A stretch of 64,000 bases of DNA from an uncultured Sinobacteraceae bacterium (GTDB lineage Bacteria; Pseudomonadota; Gammaproteobacteria; Nevskiales; Nevskiaceae). A program made the position numbers and the translations under genes. Shown here one piece after another: positions 35,226 through 44,106 of this stretch; the stretch's first letter is position 1, and each line of letters opens with the position of its first letter. Under the pieces are notes generated by a model. The model was not told the DNA's origin. It worked only from the letters and a program-made list of their open reading frames with translations, and did no database searches. The stretch covers positions 124,001 through 188,000 of the forward strand of contig CAIJRD010000011.1 of assembly GCA_903822975.1 (NCBI GenBank), in the 5' to 3' direction.

Positions 35226-36239
35226 TCAGGGCGTTCTGCGGCGGAATTCGCTCGGCGAGGTCCCGGCCCAACGGCTAAACGCGCGCGTGAAGCTGCGGCG
35301 ATCGGAGAAACCCAGGCGTTCGCTGATCGTCTCTAGATCCAGCGCGGCTTGCTGCAACCATTCGCTCGCCATGCGGAAGCGCAGCTGCGCCTGGACGTCC
35401 GCATAGTTCTGCCCGGCTTCGCGCAAGCGCCGCTGCAAGGTGCGCGGATGCAGCCCGAGCGCAGTGGCCATTCCGTTGAGACCTCGCGTAAACAGTTGCG
35501 GGTCGGCGCTGAAGGCGCGCTCGATGTCTGCGACGATGCCGGCCTTCTTCAGCAGCCGCGTGAGACGTCGCTCGACCAGTTGCTCCGATTGCTGGTGCAA
35601 TGCCGGGAACGCGCCGCCGAGCGGCACATCGAGCAAGACCGATTCGAATACCAGCGCGTTGTTGGCCTGATCGAATTCCACCGGCGTTCCGAAGAACGAC
35701 GGAAAGCGCGCGGCGTAAGACGGCTCCGGATACGCCAGTTGCAGGCGTTCGAAATGTGCGCGGCCGCCGAGCATCGCGCGTGCGAACTTCAGCGTCGTCG
35801 CAAACACGCTTTCGATGAAGTACGGCGAAGGGCCGGCGACGTCGCCAACGATTTCGAGCAGCAGGCGCGCCTGGCCCGCCTGCTCCTCGAGACGCACGTT
35901 GAGCATCGGATTGATCAGCGCCCGTACCCAGACGAACACTCGGAACGCTTCGCGCAGTGTCGAACTCGTATTCAGAAACGTGGTGATTTCCGGCAGATAG
36001 TCGAACGCGAAGGTTTCACCGAGCACGAACGGAAAGTGCTGCCCAACTGAACGCGCCACACACAAGTCCATTGCCTGCGCCAACTGCGACAGCCGCACAT
36101 TCGAGCGGTCGAGTTGCAACAGATCCATCTCGATGCCGACTTCTCGGAACACCGGCTCGATGTTGAAGCCGCATTGGGCGGCCGCGGTCGCCCAATTGGG
36201 CAACGTGAAAAAGGGAATCGCCTCGTCGGACCGCGCCAT
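35226..36239 (-). CDS. AraC-family transcriptional regulator
   Basis: 337 residues. An N-terminal effector domain of the PF12625 type (Arabinose_bd; about 15-200, GFNIEPVFREVGIEMDLL, AYPEPSYAARFPSFFGTPVEFDQ split over two strands) precedes a C-terminal double helix-turn-helix (LNGMATALGLHPRTLQRRL and ISERLGFSDRRSFTRAFSRW). Regulators of this group often sense amino or fatty acids. The start is the ATG at 36239; the longer frame to 36347 enters the acyl-CoA-binding-protein gene. It follows that gene by 20 bases, so the two may be cotranscribed. Confidence 0.9.
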   Translation of the reverse strand: MARSDEAIPFFTLPNWATAAAQCGFNIEPVFREVGIEMDLLQLDRSNVRLSQLAQAMDLCVARSVGQHFPFVLGETFAFDYLPEITTFLNTSSTLREAFRVFVWVRALINPMLNVRLEEQAGQARLLLEIVGDVAGPSPYFIESVFATTLKFARAMLGGRAHFERLQLAYPEPSYAARFPSFFGTPVEFDQANNALVFESVLLDVPLGGAFPALHQQSEQLVERRLTRLLKKAGIVADIERAFSADPQLFTRGLNGMATALGLHPRTLQRRLREAGQNYADVQAQLRFRMASEWLQQAALDLETISERLGFSDRRSFTRAFSRWAGTSPSEFRRRTP

Positions 36240-36259
36240 TGAGCGAGCCCTGGTGCGGT

Positions 36260-36544
36260 TCAGCCGTACTTGCGTTCCAGCGCTTCGACCTCGGCGACGT
36301 AATCCTGCATCGCCGCATCTTTCGAAGTGCCCGACAGCTTCGCCCATGCGTCGTACTTGAAGCGTCCGACCGGATCGAGCAGGCCGGGCCGCTTGCTATC
36401 GACATCGCCCTCGCTCGCCTGGCGGAACAGCGCGTACATGCGCAGCTTGATCTCGTTGGATGGCCGGATCGGGCCGTCGGCGGGCGCAGTGCGCACGCGC
36501 TCGACCGCCGCTTCGAATTTTTGCAGGATGTCAGTCGTGGCCAT
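36260..36544 (-). CDS. Acyl-CoA-binding protein
   Basis: 94 residues, four-helix ACBP fold. Hallmarks: FEAAVERVRTAP, NEIKLRMYALFRQASEGD, KRPGLLDPVGRFKYDAWAKL and MQDYVAEVEAL; the Lys and Tyr residues of these motifs hold the CoA phosphate and adenine. In eukaryotes ACBP buffers long-chain acyl-CoA; bacterial copies are found in lipid-using Proteobacteria. It precedes an AraC-type regulator and lies 76 bases after orn on the same strand. Confidence 0.94.
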   Translation of the reverse strand: MATTDILQKFEAAVERVRTAPADGPIRPSNEIKLRMYALFRQASEGDVDSKRPGLLDPVGRFKYDAWAKLSGTSKDAAMQDYVAEVEALERKYG

Positions 36545-36619
36545 GTTGGGTTATCCGTTCCGCGCGGTGTCGCAAGGCACCGATCCGCTTCGTCTGCACG
36601 GCGACGGCGATCACCCGGT

Positions 36620-37195
36620 TCACAGGCTGTGGATCGAACCGGGCGCCACCGGCACGCGCAGGAAGTATTCGCGGTAATAGCGCAACTCCGCAATCGAATC
36701 GCGGATGTCGTCGAGGGCCAGGTGCTTCGACTCCTTGTTGAAGCCGCGCGCAACCATCGGCGACCAGCGATGACACAGCTCTTTCAGCGTGCTGACATCG
36801 AGGTTGCGATAGTGGAAGTAGCGCTCGAGTTCGGGCATGTAGCGCGCAAGGAAGCGACGATCCTGGCAGATCGAATTGCCGCACATCGGCGAGCGGCCGG
36901 GCATCGACCACTTCTGCAGAAACCCGATCATCTGGGCCGATGCCGCGGCCTCATCGATGCGGCTTTCGCGCACGCGGCGCGTCAGGCCGGAACGACCATG
37001 CTGTGTCGTGTTCCATTCGTCCATCGCCTCGAGTTCTTCATCCGACTGATGGATCGCAATCGCCGGACTTTCGGCGATCACGTTCAGATGGGCATCGGTG
37101 ACGATGGTGGCGACTTCGATCAGGCGATGCTTTTCGGGCACCAGGCCGGTCATCTCGCAATCGATCCAGATTAGGTTGGTTGGATGTGGGTTCAT
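36620..37195 (-). CDS. orn: Oligoribonuclease
   Basis: 191 residues. Orn degrades 2-5-nucleotide RNAs, including the pGpG left by cyclic-di-GMP breakdown, and is usually essential. DEDDh motifs seen: [20 protein letters not shown] (Asp12, Glu14), [20 protein letters not shown], and [19 protein letters not shown] with the final His-Asp pair. Normal length. Divergent from cbs, with 193 bases between starts. Confidence 0.97.
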   Translation of the reverse strand: MNPHPTNLIWIDCEMTGLVPEKHRLIEVATIVTDAHLNVIAESPAIAIHQSDEELEAMDEWNTTQHGRSGLTRRVRESRIDEAAASAQMIGFLQKWSMPGRSPMCGNSICQDRRFLARYMPELERYFHYRNLDVSTLKELCHRWSPMVARGFNKESKHLALDDIRDSIAELRYYREYFLRVPVAPGSIHSL

Positions 37196-37388
37196 GGCGG
37201 CAAGCGTAACAGTCTCTAGGACAACTCAAGGTTCGCGCGGCAAGTCTTGCGCCCCGCCAGCCGGCGTACACACGACGGCTGGGAAGCGAAACCCGCGCCA
37301 ACCACGGCGGCTCGCGGCAGAAACGCACAAATCGCGTGCTACCCTCGGCAGCAAACAATTACGCCGAAGGATTCGGCTGGAGGCGCTC

Positions 37389-38768
37389 ATGCCGCGCGAC
37401 GGCACTGTGCTGCAAACCATCGGCAACACGCCGCTGGTGGAATTGCGCAACTTGGACAGCGGCTGCTGCCGTCTGTTCGTCAAGCTGGAAAATCAAAATC
37501 CGACCGGTTCGATCAAGGATCGGATCGGCCTGTCGATGATCGAGGCCGCCGAGCGCGACGGCCGGATCAAGCCCGGCGGCACCCTGATCGAAGCCACCGC
37601 CGGCAACACCGGTCTCGGCCTGGCCCTGGTTGCGGCACAGAAAGGCTACAAACTGATTCTGGTGATTCCCGACAAAATGGCGCAGGAAAAAATCCTGCAC
37701 CTGCGCGCGCTCGGCGCGGAAACCAGACTCACGCGGAGCGACGTCGGCAAGGGACACCCCGAGTACTACCAGGACATCGCCGAGCGCCTTGCCGGCGAAA
37801 TTCCCAACAGCTTCTACGTCAACCAGTTCGCCAATCCGGCGAATCCGTTGGCGCACGAAACCACCACCGGCCCGGAAATCTGGGCGCAGATGCAGCAGCA
37901 GGTCGACGCGGTGGTCTGCGGCGTCGGCAGCGGCGGCACCCTCACCGGGCTGTCCCGCTACTTCGCGCGCGTCTCCCCCGCTACCGACATTGTGCTGGCC
38001 GACCCGCTCGGCTCGGTGCTTACCGATGTCGTGCGCACCGGCAAGATTCAGAAGGAAGCCGGCACCTGGCTGGTCGAAGGCATCGGCGAAGATTTCATTC
38101 CGCCGAATTGCGATCTTGCGCGCGTGCGCCACGCCTACGAAATCAGCGATGCCGAAAGCTTCCTCACTGCGCGCGAGGTGCTGGCGAAAGAAGGCTATCT
38201 GGGCGGCTCCTCCACCGGAACCTTGGTCGCCGCAGCACTCCGCTATTGCCGCGAGCAGACCGTGCCCAAGCGCGTCGTCACCTTCATCTGTGACAGCGGC
38301 AACAAGTATCTCGGCAAGATGTACAACGACTTCTGGATGTTCGAGCAAGGCCTGCTGCCGCGACCCAAGCACGGCACCTTGGTCGACCTGATTGTGCGAC
38401 GCTACCAGGAAGGTAGCGCTGTCACGCTGGCACCCTCCGACAGTCTGCTGCTGGCTTACCGACGAATGAAACTGTTCGAGGTCTCGCAGATCCCGGTGAT
38501 GGAGGGCGAGCGCGTGATCGGCATTCTCGATGAGTCCGATCTGCTGTTGCACGTCTACAGCGCGCCTGAGCGCTTCAAGGATCGCGTCGATACGGCGATG
38601 GTGACGAACGTCGACATCATCGCATCAGATGCACCGGTGGCCGATCTCTTGCCGATCTTTCAGCGCGATCATGTGGCGATCGTGGCCGACGGCGGCGCCG
38701 GCGGACGCTTCGTCGGTTTGATCACCAAAATCGACTTGCTGAATTATCTGCGGCAGCAACTCGTTTAG
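37389..38768 (+). CDS. cbs: Cystathionine beta-synthase
   Basis: 459 residues. A PLP fold-type II domain (about 1-320) condenses serine and homocysteine: GNTPLVEL, NPTGSIKDRIG with the PLP Lys, EATAGNTGLGLAL, VCGVGSGGTLTGLSRYF and GYLGGSSTGT. Two CBS domains follow (about 335-459: LLAYRRMKLFEVSQIPVMEG, VADLLPIFQRDHVAIV), absent from plain cysteine synthases. Start at the ATG at 37389, five bases after GGAGG; the longer frame runs back over orn. A cystathionine gamma-lyase gene often follows in relatives but is not here. Confidence 0.95.
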   Translation: MPRDGTVLQTIGNTPLVELRNLDSGCCRLFVKLENQNPTGSIKDRIGLSMIEAAERDGRIKPGGTLIEATAGNTGLGLALVAAQKGYKLILVIPDKMAQEKILHLRALGAETRLTRSDVGKGHPEYYQDIAERLAGEIPNSFYVNQFANPANPLAHETTTGPEIWAQMQQQVDAVVCGVGSGGTLTGLSRYFARVSPATDIVLADPLGSVLTDVVRTGKIQKEAGTWLVEGIGEDFIPPNCDLARVRHAYEISDAESFLTAREVLAKEGYLGGSSTGTLVAAALRYCREQTVPKRVVTFICDSGNKYLGKMYNDFWMFEQGLLPRPKHGTLVDLIVRRYQEGSAVTLAPSDSLLLAYRRMKLFEVSQIPVMEGERVIGILDESDLLLHVYSAPERFKDRVDTAMVTNVDIIASDAPVADLLPIFQRDHVAIVADGGAGGRFVGLITKIDLLNYLRQQLV

Positions 38769-38798
38769 CGCGTGCCTGCGCAGTTGAAGCCGATCATC

Positions 38799-38829
38799 AA
38801 AAGCGCCCGCCGTCCGATTCGGCGGGCGC
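38799..38829. terminator. Strong hairpin between converging cbs and catalase-like genes
   Basis: Perfect nine-pair GC stem GCGCCCGCC (38803-38811) with GGCGGGCGC (38821-38829). Four A precede it, giving TTTT after the stem on the minus strand, so it best serves the catalase-like gene; it may also stop cbs transcripts. Confidence 0.7.
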
Positions 38830-38876
38830 CTTGGCAGCAACCGGCGCTCGGGCCATAAAGAACGTAAAGCAACCGA

Positions 38877-39851
38877 CTACTGACGTCGCGAGAACGACAC
38901 CGCGTAGGCCGCGTTGCGTGCAGCCACCAGCGGATCGTCCGACAACTCGATCCCGTCGGTGATCTGCCCCGGCAGGAATAGCAGCTTCTTCTGCGCGGCG
39001 AGCGAGTCCGGCACGGTCTTGTCGAGGGTCAGCGTACCCAGTTCGACCACCTTGCGATCGTCCGGCCAGGGCTGCGTCGGATCTTTGGTTGAATCACCTG
39101 CAGCGGCCAGCTGTGCCTTCAGATGAAACACCACCGGATGCTTGCTGACTCGCGCAGGCAATTCGTCGACCAGAAAATCGTTCGGTCGTTTCGCAGCAAC
39201 TCCTGGCGTTAAATGAACCGCTTTCTCCGGCTGCATGATGTAACGCACCGCCTGCTTGGCGCCGGCTTTGTTGACCAGAACGAAGGCATCGATCCCGTAA
39301 TAGGTTTCGTGCGCAAAGCTGTCCGGCGTCGAGGCGGTGGCAAACGCTTTCGGCACACTCGGATGAGATGCGACGAACTGCTCGAACTTGGTCGGCTTCG
39401 GCGCATCGGCCGGACTTTCGGAAATTGCTTGCAGCAGATCGCGAAAATCCTCGCCGGTCGCGACCGGGAAGAATTTCAGCGAGTTGATCACCATGTCGGT
39501 GTCGGCGCCGCCCGGCGGGTGAAATTTGATCGCCATGCCATGCGGATTCGCATTGCCCGCACCGTCCGGTATGGTCGGCAGGCCGGTGGCGTCCGAGAAG
39601 CGAACCGTGACCGGAATCGTGTCGCCGGCGAACAGCACCGCGCGACTCAGCGCGGCAGCGCCCGGTGCTGCCTTGAAGCTGCCTTCGACGACCACGCCCT
39701 TGGCATGATTCGCACGAAAGCCTGGGTGCACGCCGAAAAGCCTGTTCATCGTATCGACGATCTGCGTGGGCACCGGCGCATCGTCGGCATACAGCGCCTG
39801 CGATGCCAACAGCACGACCGCGCACACCGCACCAACCATTCGTTTCTTCAT
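38877..39851 (-). CDS. Secreted catalase-family peroxidase (SrpA-like)
   Basis: 324 residues. Signal peptide (VGAVCAVVLLASQALYA), then a reduced catalase fold: distal His in GFRANHAKGVVVEGSF, RFSDATGLPTIPDGAGNANPHGMAIKF (read across two strands), DMVINSLKFFPV, and a heme-proximal region near RVSKHPVVFHLKAQLA. Shorter than monofunctional catalases, as in the periplasmic catalase-related peroxidases. It should remove peroxides in the periplasm using heme. Start at the ATG at 39851, seven bases after AAGGAG. Confidence 0.88.
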   Translation of the reverse strand: MKKRMVGAVCAVVLLASQALYADDAPVPTQIVDTMNRLFGVHPGFRANHAKGVVVEGSFKAAPGAAALSRAVLFAGDTIPVTVRFSDATGLPTIPDGAGNANPHGMAIKFHPPGGADTDMVINSLKFFPVATGEDFRDLLQAISESPADAPKPTKFEQFVASHPSVPKAFATASTPDSFAHETYYGIDAFVLVNKAGAKQAVRYIMQPEKAVHLTPGVAAKRPNDFLVDELPARVSKHPVVFHLKAQLAAAGDSTKDPTQPWPDDRKVVELGTLTLDKTVPDSLAAQKKLLFLPGQITDGIELSDDPLVAARNAAYAVSFSRRQ

Positions 39852-40063
39852 GAGCCGCTCTCCTTGTTTTTGTGAACTGCGACTAGGAATCATGCGCGCG
39901 GAATATAACGCGAACGCTGACGCGCGTGACGAGTGAACCTGAGCCGTGGATCGCAGCGACGCGAGCGACGCTGCATGCCGGGCGGAGGTGCCGACAGGCG
40001 CAGTGTGATCGCGCGCGTGACGGCGGGCGCGATCACCCGCCGCGTGATGCTGCAGTGTCTGCG

Positions 40064-42592
40064 CTACTGCAGCAGGCCGGCCTTGATTTCGTCCGGCGAC
40101 AACAACTCGACCGGCACCGCCTTGGCGTGCCAGATGTTGCGTGAGTAGTCGCGGATCGAACGATCGGACGAGAACGTGCCCGAGCGCGCCGAATTCAGAA
40201 TCGCCATTCGCGTCCAGCGCTCCGAGTCGCGGAACACTTCGCTGACTTCGTCCTGGCAGTCGACATACGACTCATAGTCGGCCAAGAGCAGATACGGATC
40301 CTGATACAGCAGACCGTCGACCAGCGGACGGAACAGTTCGGCATCTCCGCGCGAGAAGAAGCCGTTGCGGATCAGGTCCAGCACCGCGCGCAACTCGGCA
40401 TTTTTCTCGTACCAGTCCATCGGACGATAGCCGCGCGCCTTCAGCGCATACACCTGCTCGGTGCTGAGACCGAACATGAAGAAGTTCTCGTCGCCGACCT
40501 GCTCGCGGATCTCGACGTTGGCACCATCGAGCGTGCCGATGGTCAGCGCGCCATTCATCTGGAACTTCATGTTGCCGGTGCCGGAGGCTTCCTTGCCTGC
40601 AGTGGAGATCTGTTCCGAGAGATCCGCCGCCGGATAAATCCATTGGCCGTTGGTGACACTGAAATTCGGCACAAACACGACCTTCAAACGATCCCGCACC
40701 TGCGGATCGCGATTGACCACATCGCCGACCGCCGTGATCAGCTTGATCATCAGTTTCGCCAGGTGATACCCGGGTGCGGCCTTGCCGCCGAACACGAAGG
40801 TACGCGGCGTGACTTCCAGATTCGGATTCGACTTGATGCGGTGATACAGCGCGACGATATGCAGCACGTTGAGATGCTGACGCTTGTACTCGTGAATGCG
40901 CTTGACCTGCACGTCGTACATCGAATGCGGATCGATCGTCACACCGGTCTTGTGTTGCACGATGCGCGCGAAGTCGAGCTTGTTGGCGTGCTTGATGTCG
41001 CGCCAGCGCTCGCGGAAACCCGCGTTGTTTGCGAACGGCTCGAGTCGCCGAAGTTCTTCGAGATCCTTGATCCAGTCTTCGCCGATCGATTCGGAAATGA
41101 GCTTGGTCAGGCGCGGATTCGACAGCACGATCCAGCGCCGCGGCGTCACGCCATTGGTGACATTGGTGAACTTGTGCGGCCACAGCTCGTAGAAATCCTT
41201 CAGCACGTCCTGCTTCAGCAGTTCCGAATGCAGTGCGGCGACGCCATTGATCGTATGGCTGCCGACGCAGGCCAGGTGTGCCATGCGCACGTAGCGCTCG
41301 CCGCTCTCGTCGATCAGCGACAGTCGCGCGGCTCGTTCGTCGTCGCCGAGGAAACGCAGGCGCACTTCGTCGAGAAAGCGCGCGTTGATTTCGTAGATGA
41401 TCTCAAGATGTCGCGGCAACACGCTTTTGAACAGCGCCAGCGGCCAGCGCTCCAGCGCCTCGGGCATCAGCGTGTGATTGGTATAGCCGAAGGTTTTCTG
41501 GGTGACGTCCCAGGCTTCGTCCCAGGGCATTACGTGAACATCGACCAGCAGGCGCATCAACTCGGCGACGGCGATCGCGGGGTGGGTGTCGTTCAGCTGG
41601 ACCGCGAACTTCTCGAAGAAGCGTTCCATCGGCAGCTGCTGGCCTTTGAGAATGCGCAGCATGTCCTGCAGCGAGCACGACACGAAAAAGAACTGCTGTT
41701 CGAGCCGCAGTTCCTTGCCCTGCAGGGTCTCGTCGTTCGGGTACAGCACCTTGCTGAGGTTTTCCGAGGTGACCTTTTTGCTGACCGCGCCGGCATAGTC
41801 GCCGCGATTGAAGGTTTCGAAATCGAAGGCTTCGGTGGCTTCCGCACGCCATAGCCGCAGCGTATTGGCGGTGTTGTTCTTGTAGCCGGCGATCGGCGTG
41901 TCGTACGGCAGACCGACGACGGTCTTTGCCGGCGCCCAGCGCACGCGCAAGCGGCCGAGTTCGTCGATGTACTGTTCGGTGCTGCCGCCCAGCTTCACTT
42001 CCTGCGCCCATTCCGGCCGCGGCAGCTCCCAGGGATTGCCGAAGCGCAGCCATTTGTCGGTCTTCTCGACCTGGCGACCATCGACGATCTGCTGGTGGAA
42101 GATGCCGTACTCGTAGCGGATACCGTAGCCGAGAGCCGGAATCTGCAAGGTCGCCATCGAATCGATGAAACAAGCCGCGAGACGGCCGAGGCCGCCGTTG
42201 CCGAGCCCTGGCTCTTCTTCCTGCGCCAACAGCTGTTCGAGGTCGAGCCCGAGCTCATCCATGGTCTGCTGCACATCCTCGTAGATGCCCAGGTTGATCA
42301 GGTTGTTGCCGAGGTGCGGGCCCATCAGGAATTCCGCCGACAGGTACGACACCGTGCGTGCGCCCTGCTCGGTATACGCCGCCGCCGTGCTGATCCAGCG
42401 CTGCAGCATGCGATCGCGAATGGTGTAGGCCAGCGCCAGGTAGTAATCGTTTTGCGTGGCGAGTCCGCGGAACTTGCCTTGCGAGTAGCACAGGCGGTCG
42501 AGAAAGGCGCGTCGCAGGGCGTCCTTGCTCAGCGAACTGCGATCATCGGTGCGCGCGTGCGTGAACTCGGCACTGCTGGCTGTTTGATTCAA
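40064..42592 (-). CDS. glgP: Glycogen phosphorylase
   Basis: 842 residues. Releases glucose-1-phosphate from glycogen or maltodextrin. Seen: VSYLSAEFLMGPHLGNNL, GLGNGGLGRLAACFIDS, the phosphate/allosteric region WRAEATEAFDFETFNRGDY, NDTHPAIAVAELMR, TNVTNGVTPRRW-like KFTNVTNGVTPRRW, and the PLP-binding GTGNMKFQMNGALTIGT. Start is TTG at 42592, eight bases after AGGAG. No other glycogen gene is adjacent. Confidence 0.97.
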   Translation of the reverse strand: MNQTASSAEFTHARTDDRSSLSKDALRRAFLDRLCYSQGKFRGLATQNDYYLALAYTIRDRMLQRWISTAAAYTEQGARTVSYLSAEFLMGPHLGNNLINLGIYEDVQQTMDELGLDLEQLLAQEEEPGLGNGGLGRLAACFIDSMATLQIPALGYGIRYEYGIFHQQIVDGRQVEKTDKWLRFGNPWELPRPEWAQEVKLGGSTEQYIDELGRLRVRWAPAKTVVGLPYDTPIAGYKNNTANTLRLWRAEATEAFDFETFNRGDYAGAVSKKVTSENLSKVLYPNDETLQGKELRLEQQFFFVSCSLQDMLRILKGQQLPMERFFEKFAVQLNDTHPAIAVAELMRLLVDVHVMPWDEAWDVTQKTFGYTNHTLMPEALERWPLALFKSVLPRHLEIIYEINARFLDEVRLRFLGDDERAARLSLIDESGERYVRMAHLACVGSHTINGVAALHSELLKQDVLKDFYELWPHKFTNVTNGVTPRRWIVLSNPRLTKLISESIGEDWIKDLEELRRLEPFANNAGFRERWRDIKHANKLDFARIVQHKTGVTIDPHSMYDVQVKRIHEYKRQHLNVLHIVALYHRIKSNPNLEVTPRTFVFGGKAAPGYHLAKLMIKLITAVGDVVNRDPQVRDRLKVVFVPNFSVTNGQWIYPAADLSEQISTAGKEASGTGNMKFQMNGALTIGTLDGANVEIREQVGDENFFMFGLSTEQVYALKARGYRPMDWYEKNAELRAVLDLIRNGFFSRGDAELFRPLVDGLLYQDPYLLLADYESYVDCQDEVSEVFRDSERWTRMAILNSARSGTFSSDRSIRDYSRNIWHAKAVPVELLSPDEIKAGLLQ

Positions 42593-42735
42593 GCAAACTT
42601 CTCCTGATCGATCTTCGAATGAGCCCTGCGGCCGCGTCGATCAACTCTGCAAGTTTCGTGCGGGGTCGCCGACCGTAGCCCTCTCCGGACCTGGCGAATC
42701 TATACTGCTGGAACCACCCGCAGGACCCAAAGGCC

Positions 42736-43707
42736 ATGCTTCGTCTGTTTCGACTCGCCGCGCCGCACACCGCGTTGTCGATGGCGTTGGTCCTGCTGAT
42801 CACGCCGCTGCTGACAGTCTATATGCCAAACGCCGACGCCGAAGATTCGCCCACCGCCACCACCGTCGGGCATTCACCTTTGACCTGGTCGGAACTGCAG
42901 GCACGGCCGCTGCCGCCGTCGGTGCCACGCATTCCCTACGGTCGGGCGGCGCAGCAATTCGGCGAACTGCGCGTACCATCCGGGCGCGGACCGTTTCCGG
43001 TGGTGATCCTGGTGCACGGCGGCTGCTGGCTGGCGGAGTTCGACTACGTCTACATGACCCGTCTGAGTGCCGCGCTCACCGCCGCCGGCTACGCCACCTG
43101 GACGCCGGAGTTCCGCCGCATCGGCGATGCCGGTGGCGGCTGGCCGAACACGCTGCTGGACGTCGGCGCCGCCGCGGATGCGCTGCGCACGCTGGCACCG
43201 AAACATCATCTGGATCTGCATCGCGTGGTCGCGATCGGGCATTCCTCCGGCGGCCATCTGGCGCTGTGGCTGGCGGCACGCCACCGGCTTGCAGCTGATA
43301 GCGCGCTATATGCAACGGCGCCCTTGCCGCTCGCCGGCGTCGTCGGTCTTGCGGCGATCACCGATCTCGCGACCTACCGCGTCGGGCCTGCCGACAGTTG
43401 CAACGCCAGTGTCGACCAGTTGCTCGGTGGCACGCCGCAAACGGTTCCGCAACGCTATGCACAAGCCTCGCCGCGCGCGCTGTTGCCGCTGGGTGTTGCG
43501 CAGGTGTTGATCCAAGGTGGGCTCGATCCGATCGTCAAACCCGAGTCGGCACGAGACTACGTCGATGCCGCCCAAGCCGCCGGCGACGCCGCAACGCTGG
43601 CGCTGATTGGGGAAGATGGCCACTTCGATCTCGCCAATCCCGAAGGCGCGGCCTGGACGCAATTGCAGGACGCACTTCATCGCCTGTTACCCGAGTACGC
43701 ACACTGA
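42736..43707 (+). CDS. Secreted alpha/beta hydrolase (BD-FAE/DPAP-like)
   Basis: 323 residues. A signal peptide or anchor (ALSMALVLLITPLLTVYMP) precedes an alpha/beta hydrolase fold: oxyanion VILVHGGCWLAEFDY, nucleophile elbow AIGHSSGGHLALWLAARH (Ser about 175), acid in LIQGGLDPIVKPESARDY and His in GEDGHFDLANP. It looks like a carboxylesterase or feruloyl-esterase-like enzyme exported to the periplasm; the substrate is unknown. Divergent from glgP with 143 bases between starts. Confidence 0.9.
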   Translation: MLRLFRLAAPHTALSMALVLLITPLLTVYMPNADAEDSPTATTVGHSPLTWSELQARPLPPSVPRIPYGRAAQQFGELRVPSGRGPFPVVILVHGGCWLAEFDYVYMTRLSAALTAAGYATWTPEFRRIGDAGGGWPNTLLDVGAAADALRTLAPKHHLDLHRVVAIGHSSGGHLALWLAARHRLAADSALYATAPLPLAGVVGLAAITDLATYRVGPADSCNASVDQLLGGTPQTVPQRYAQASPRALLPLGVAQVLIQGGLDPIVKPESARDYVDAAQAAGDAATLALIGEDGHFDLANPEGAAWTQLQDALHRLLPEYAH

Positions 43708-44106
43708 GGCGGAGATCGCTGTCGCGTCGCGACACCGGGCGATTAATGAGTAGTGCTCGGTGAGTGATTGATGCTCGGTGAGTGGTGAGTGCGGTGCTCG
43801 GTGAGTGGTGAGTGCTGTGAGTGCGGTGAGCGGTGAGTGTGGTGATCGGTGATCGGTGATCGGTGATCGGCATTGGACCTGCGCGCATGAGCCACTCAAG
43901 AGCCGAATCCCTAGCTAAGCCGCTTCCGAATCAGCTCGTCGCGCAATCGAAGTCGCATGGTGGGGCGACATTCCGAATCGCGCTTTCGGAATCGCCTTGT
44001 CTTGCGAGGCGCGTCGACGCAGGTCAACGCTGATTGACTTCGATGCGGCTACCGACACCTTTCACCAAGCCCCAACGCGGCCGCGGGCGCAGTGACGAGG
44101 CGAACT
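43708..44106. other. Convergent intergenic region with degenerate heptamers
   Basis: About 400 bases between converging genes. The left 160 bases are dominated by the GGTGATC/GGTGAGT repeat; the rest shows no gene. Confidence 0.6.
43752..43870. repeat. 7-bp tandem repeat, degenerate array ending in four perfect GGTGATC
   Basis: A run of GGTGAGT, GCTCGGT and GTGAGTG variants drifts with about 7-bp periodicity and resolves into four exact GGTGATC units at 43841-43868. The minus-strand unit GATCACC differs by one base from GATCAGC at 2410. Confidence 0.75.

Noticed and set aside
37098-37388. A longer N-terminus for cystathionine beta-synthase
   Set aside because: The extension reads back over orn, whereas the ATG at 37389 has GGAGG at the right distance and begins with conserved sequence.
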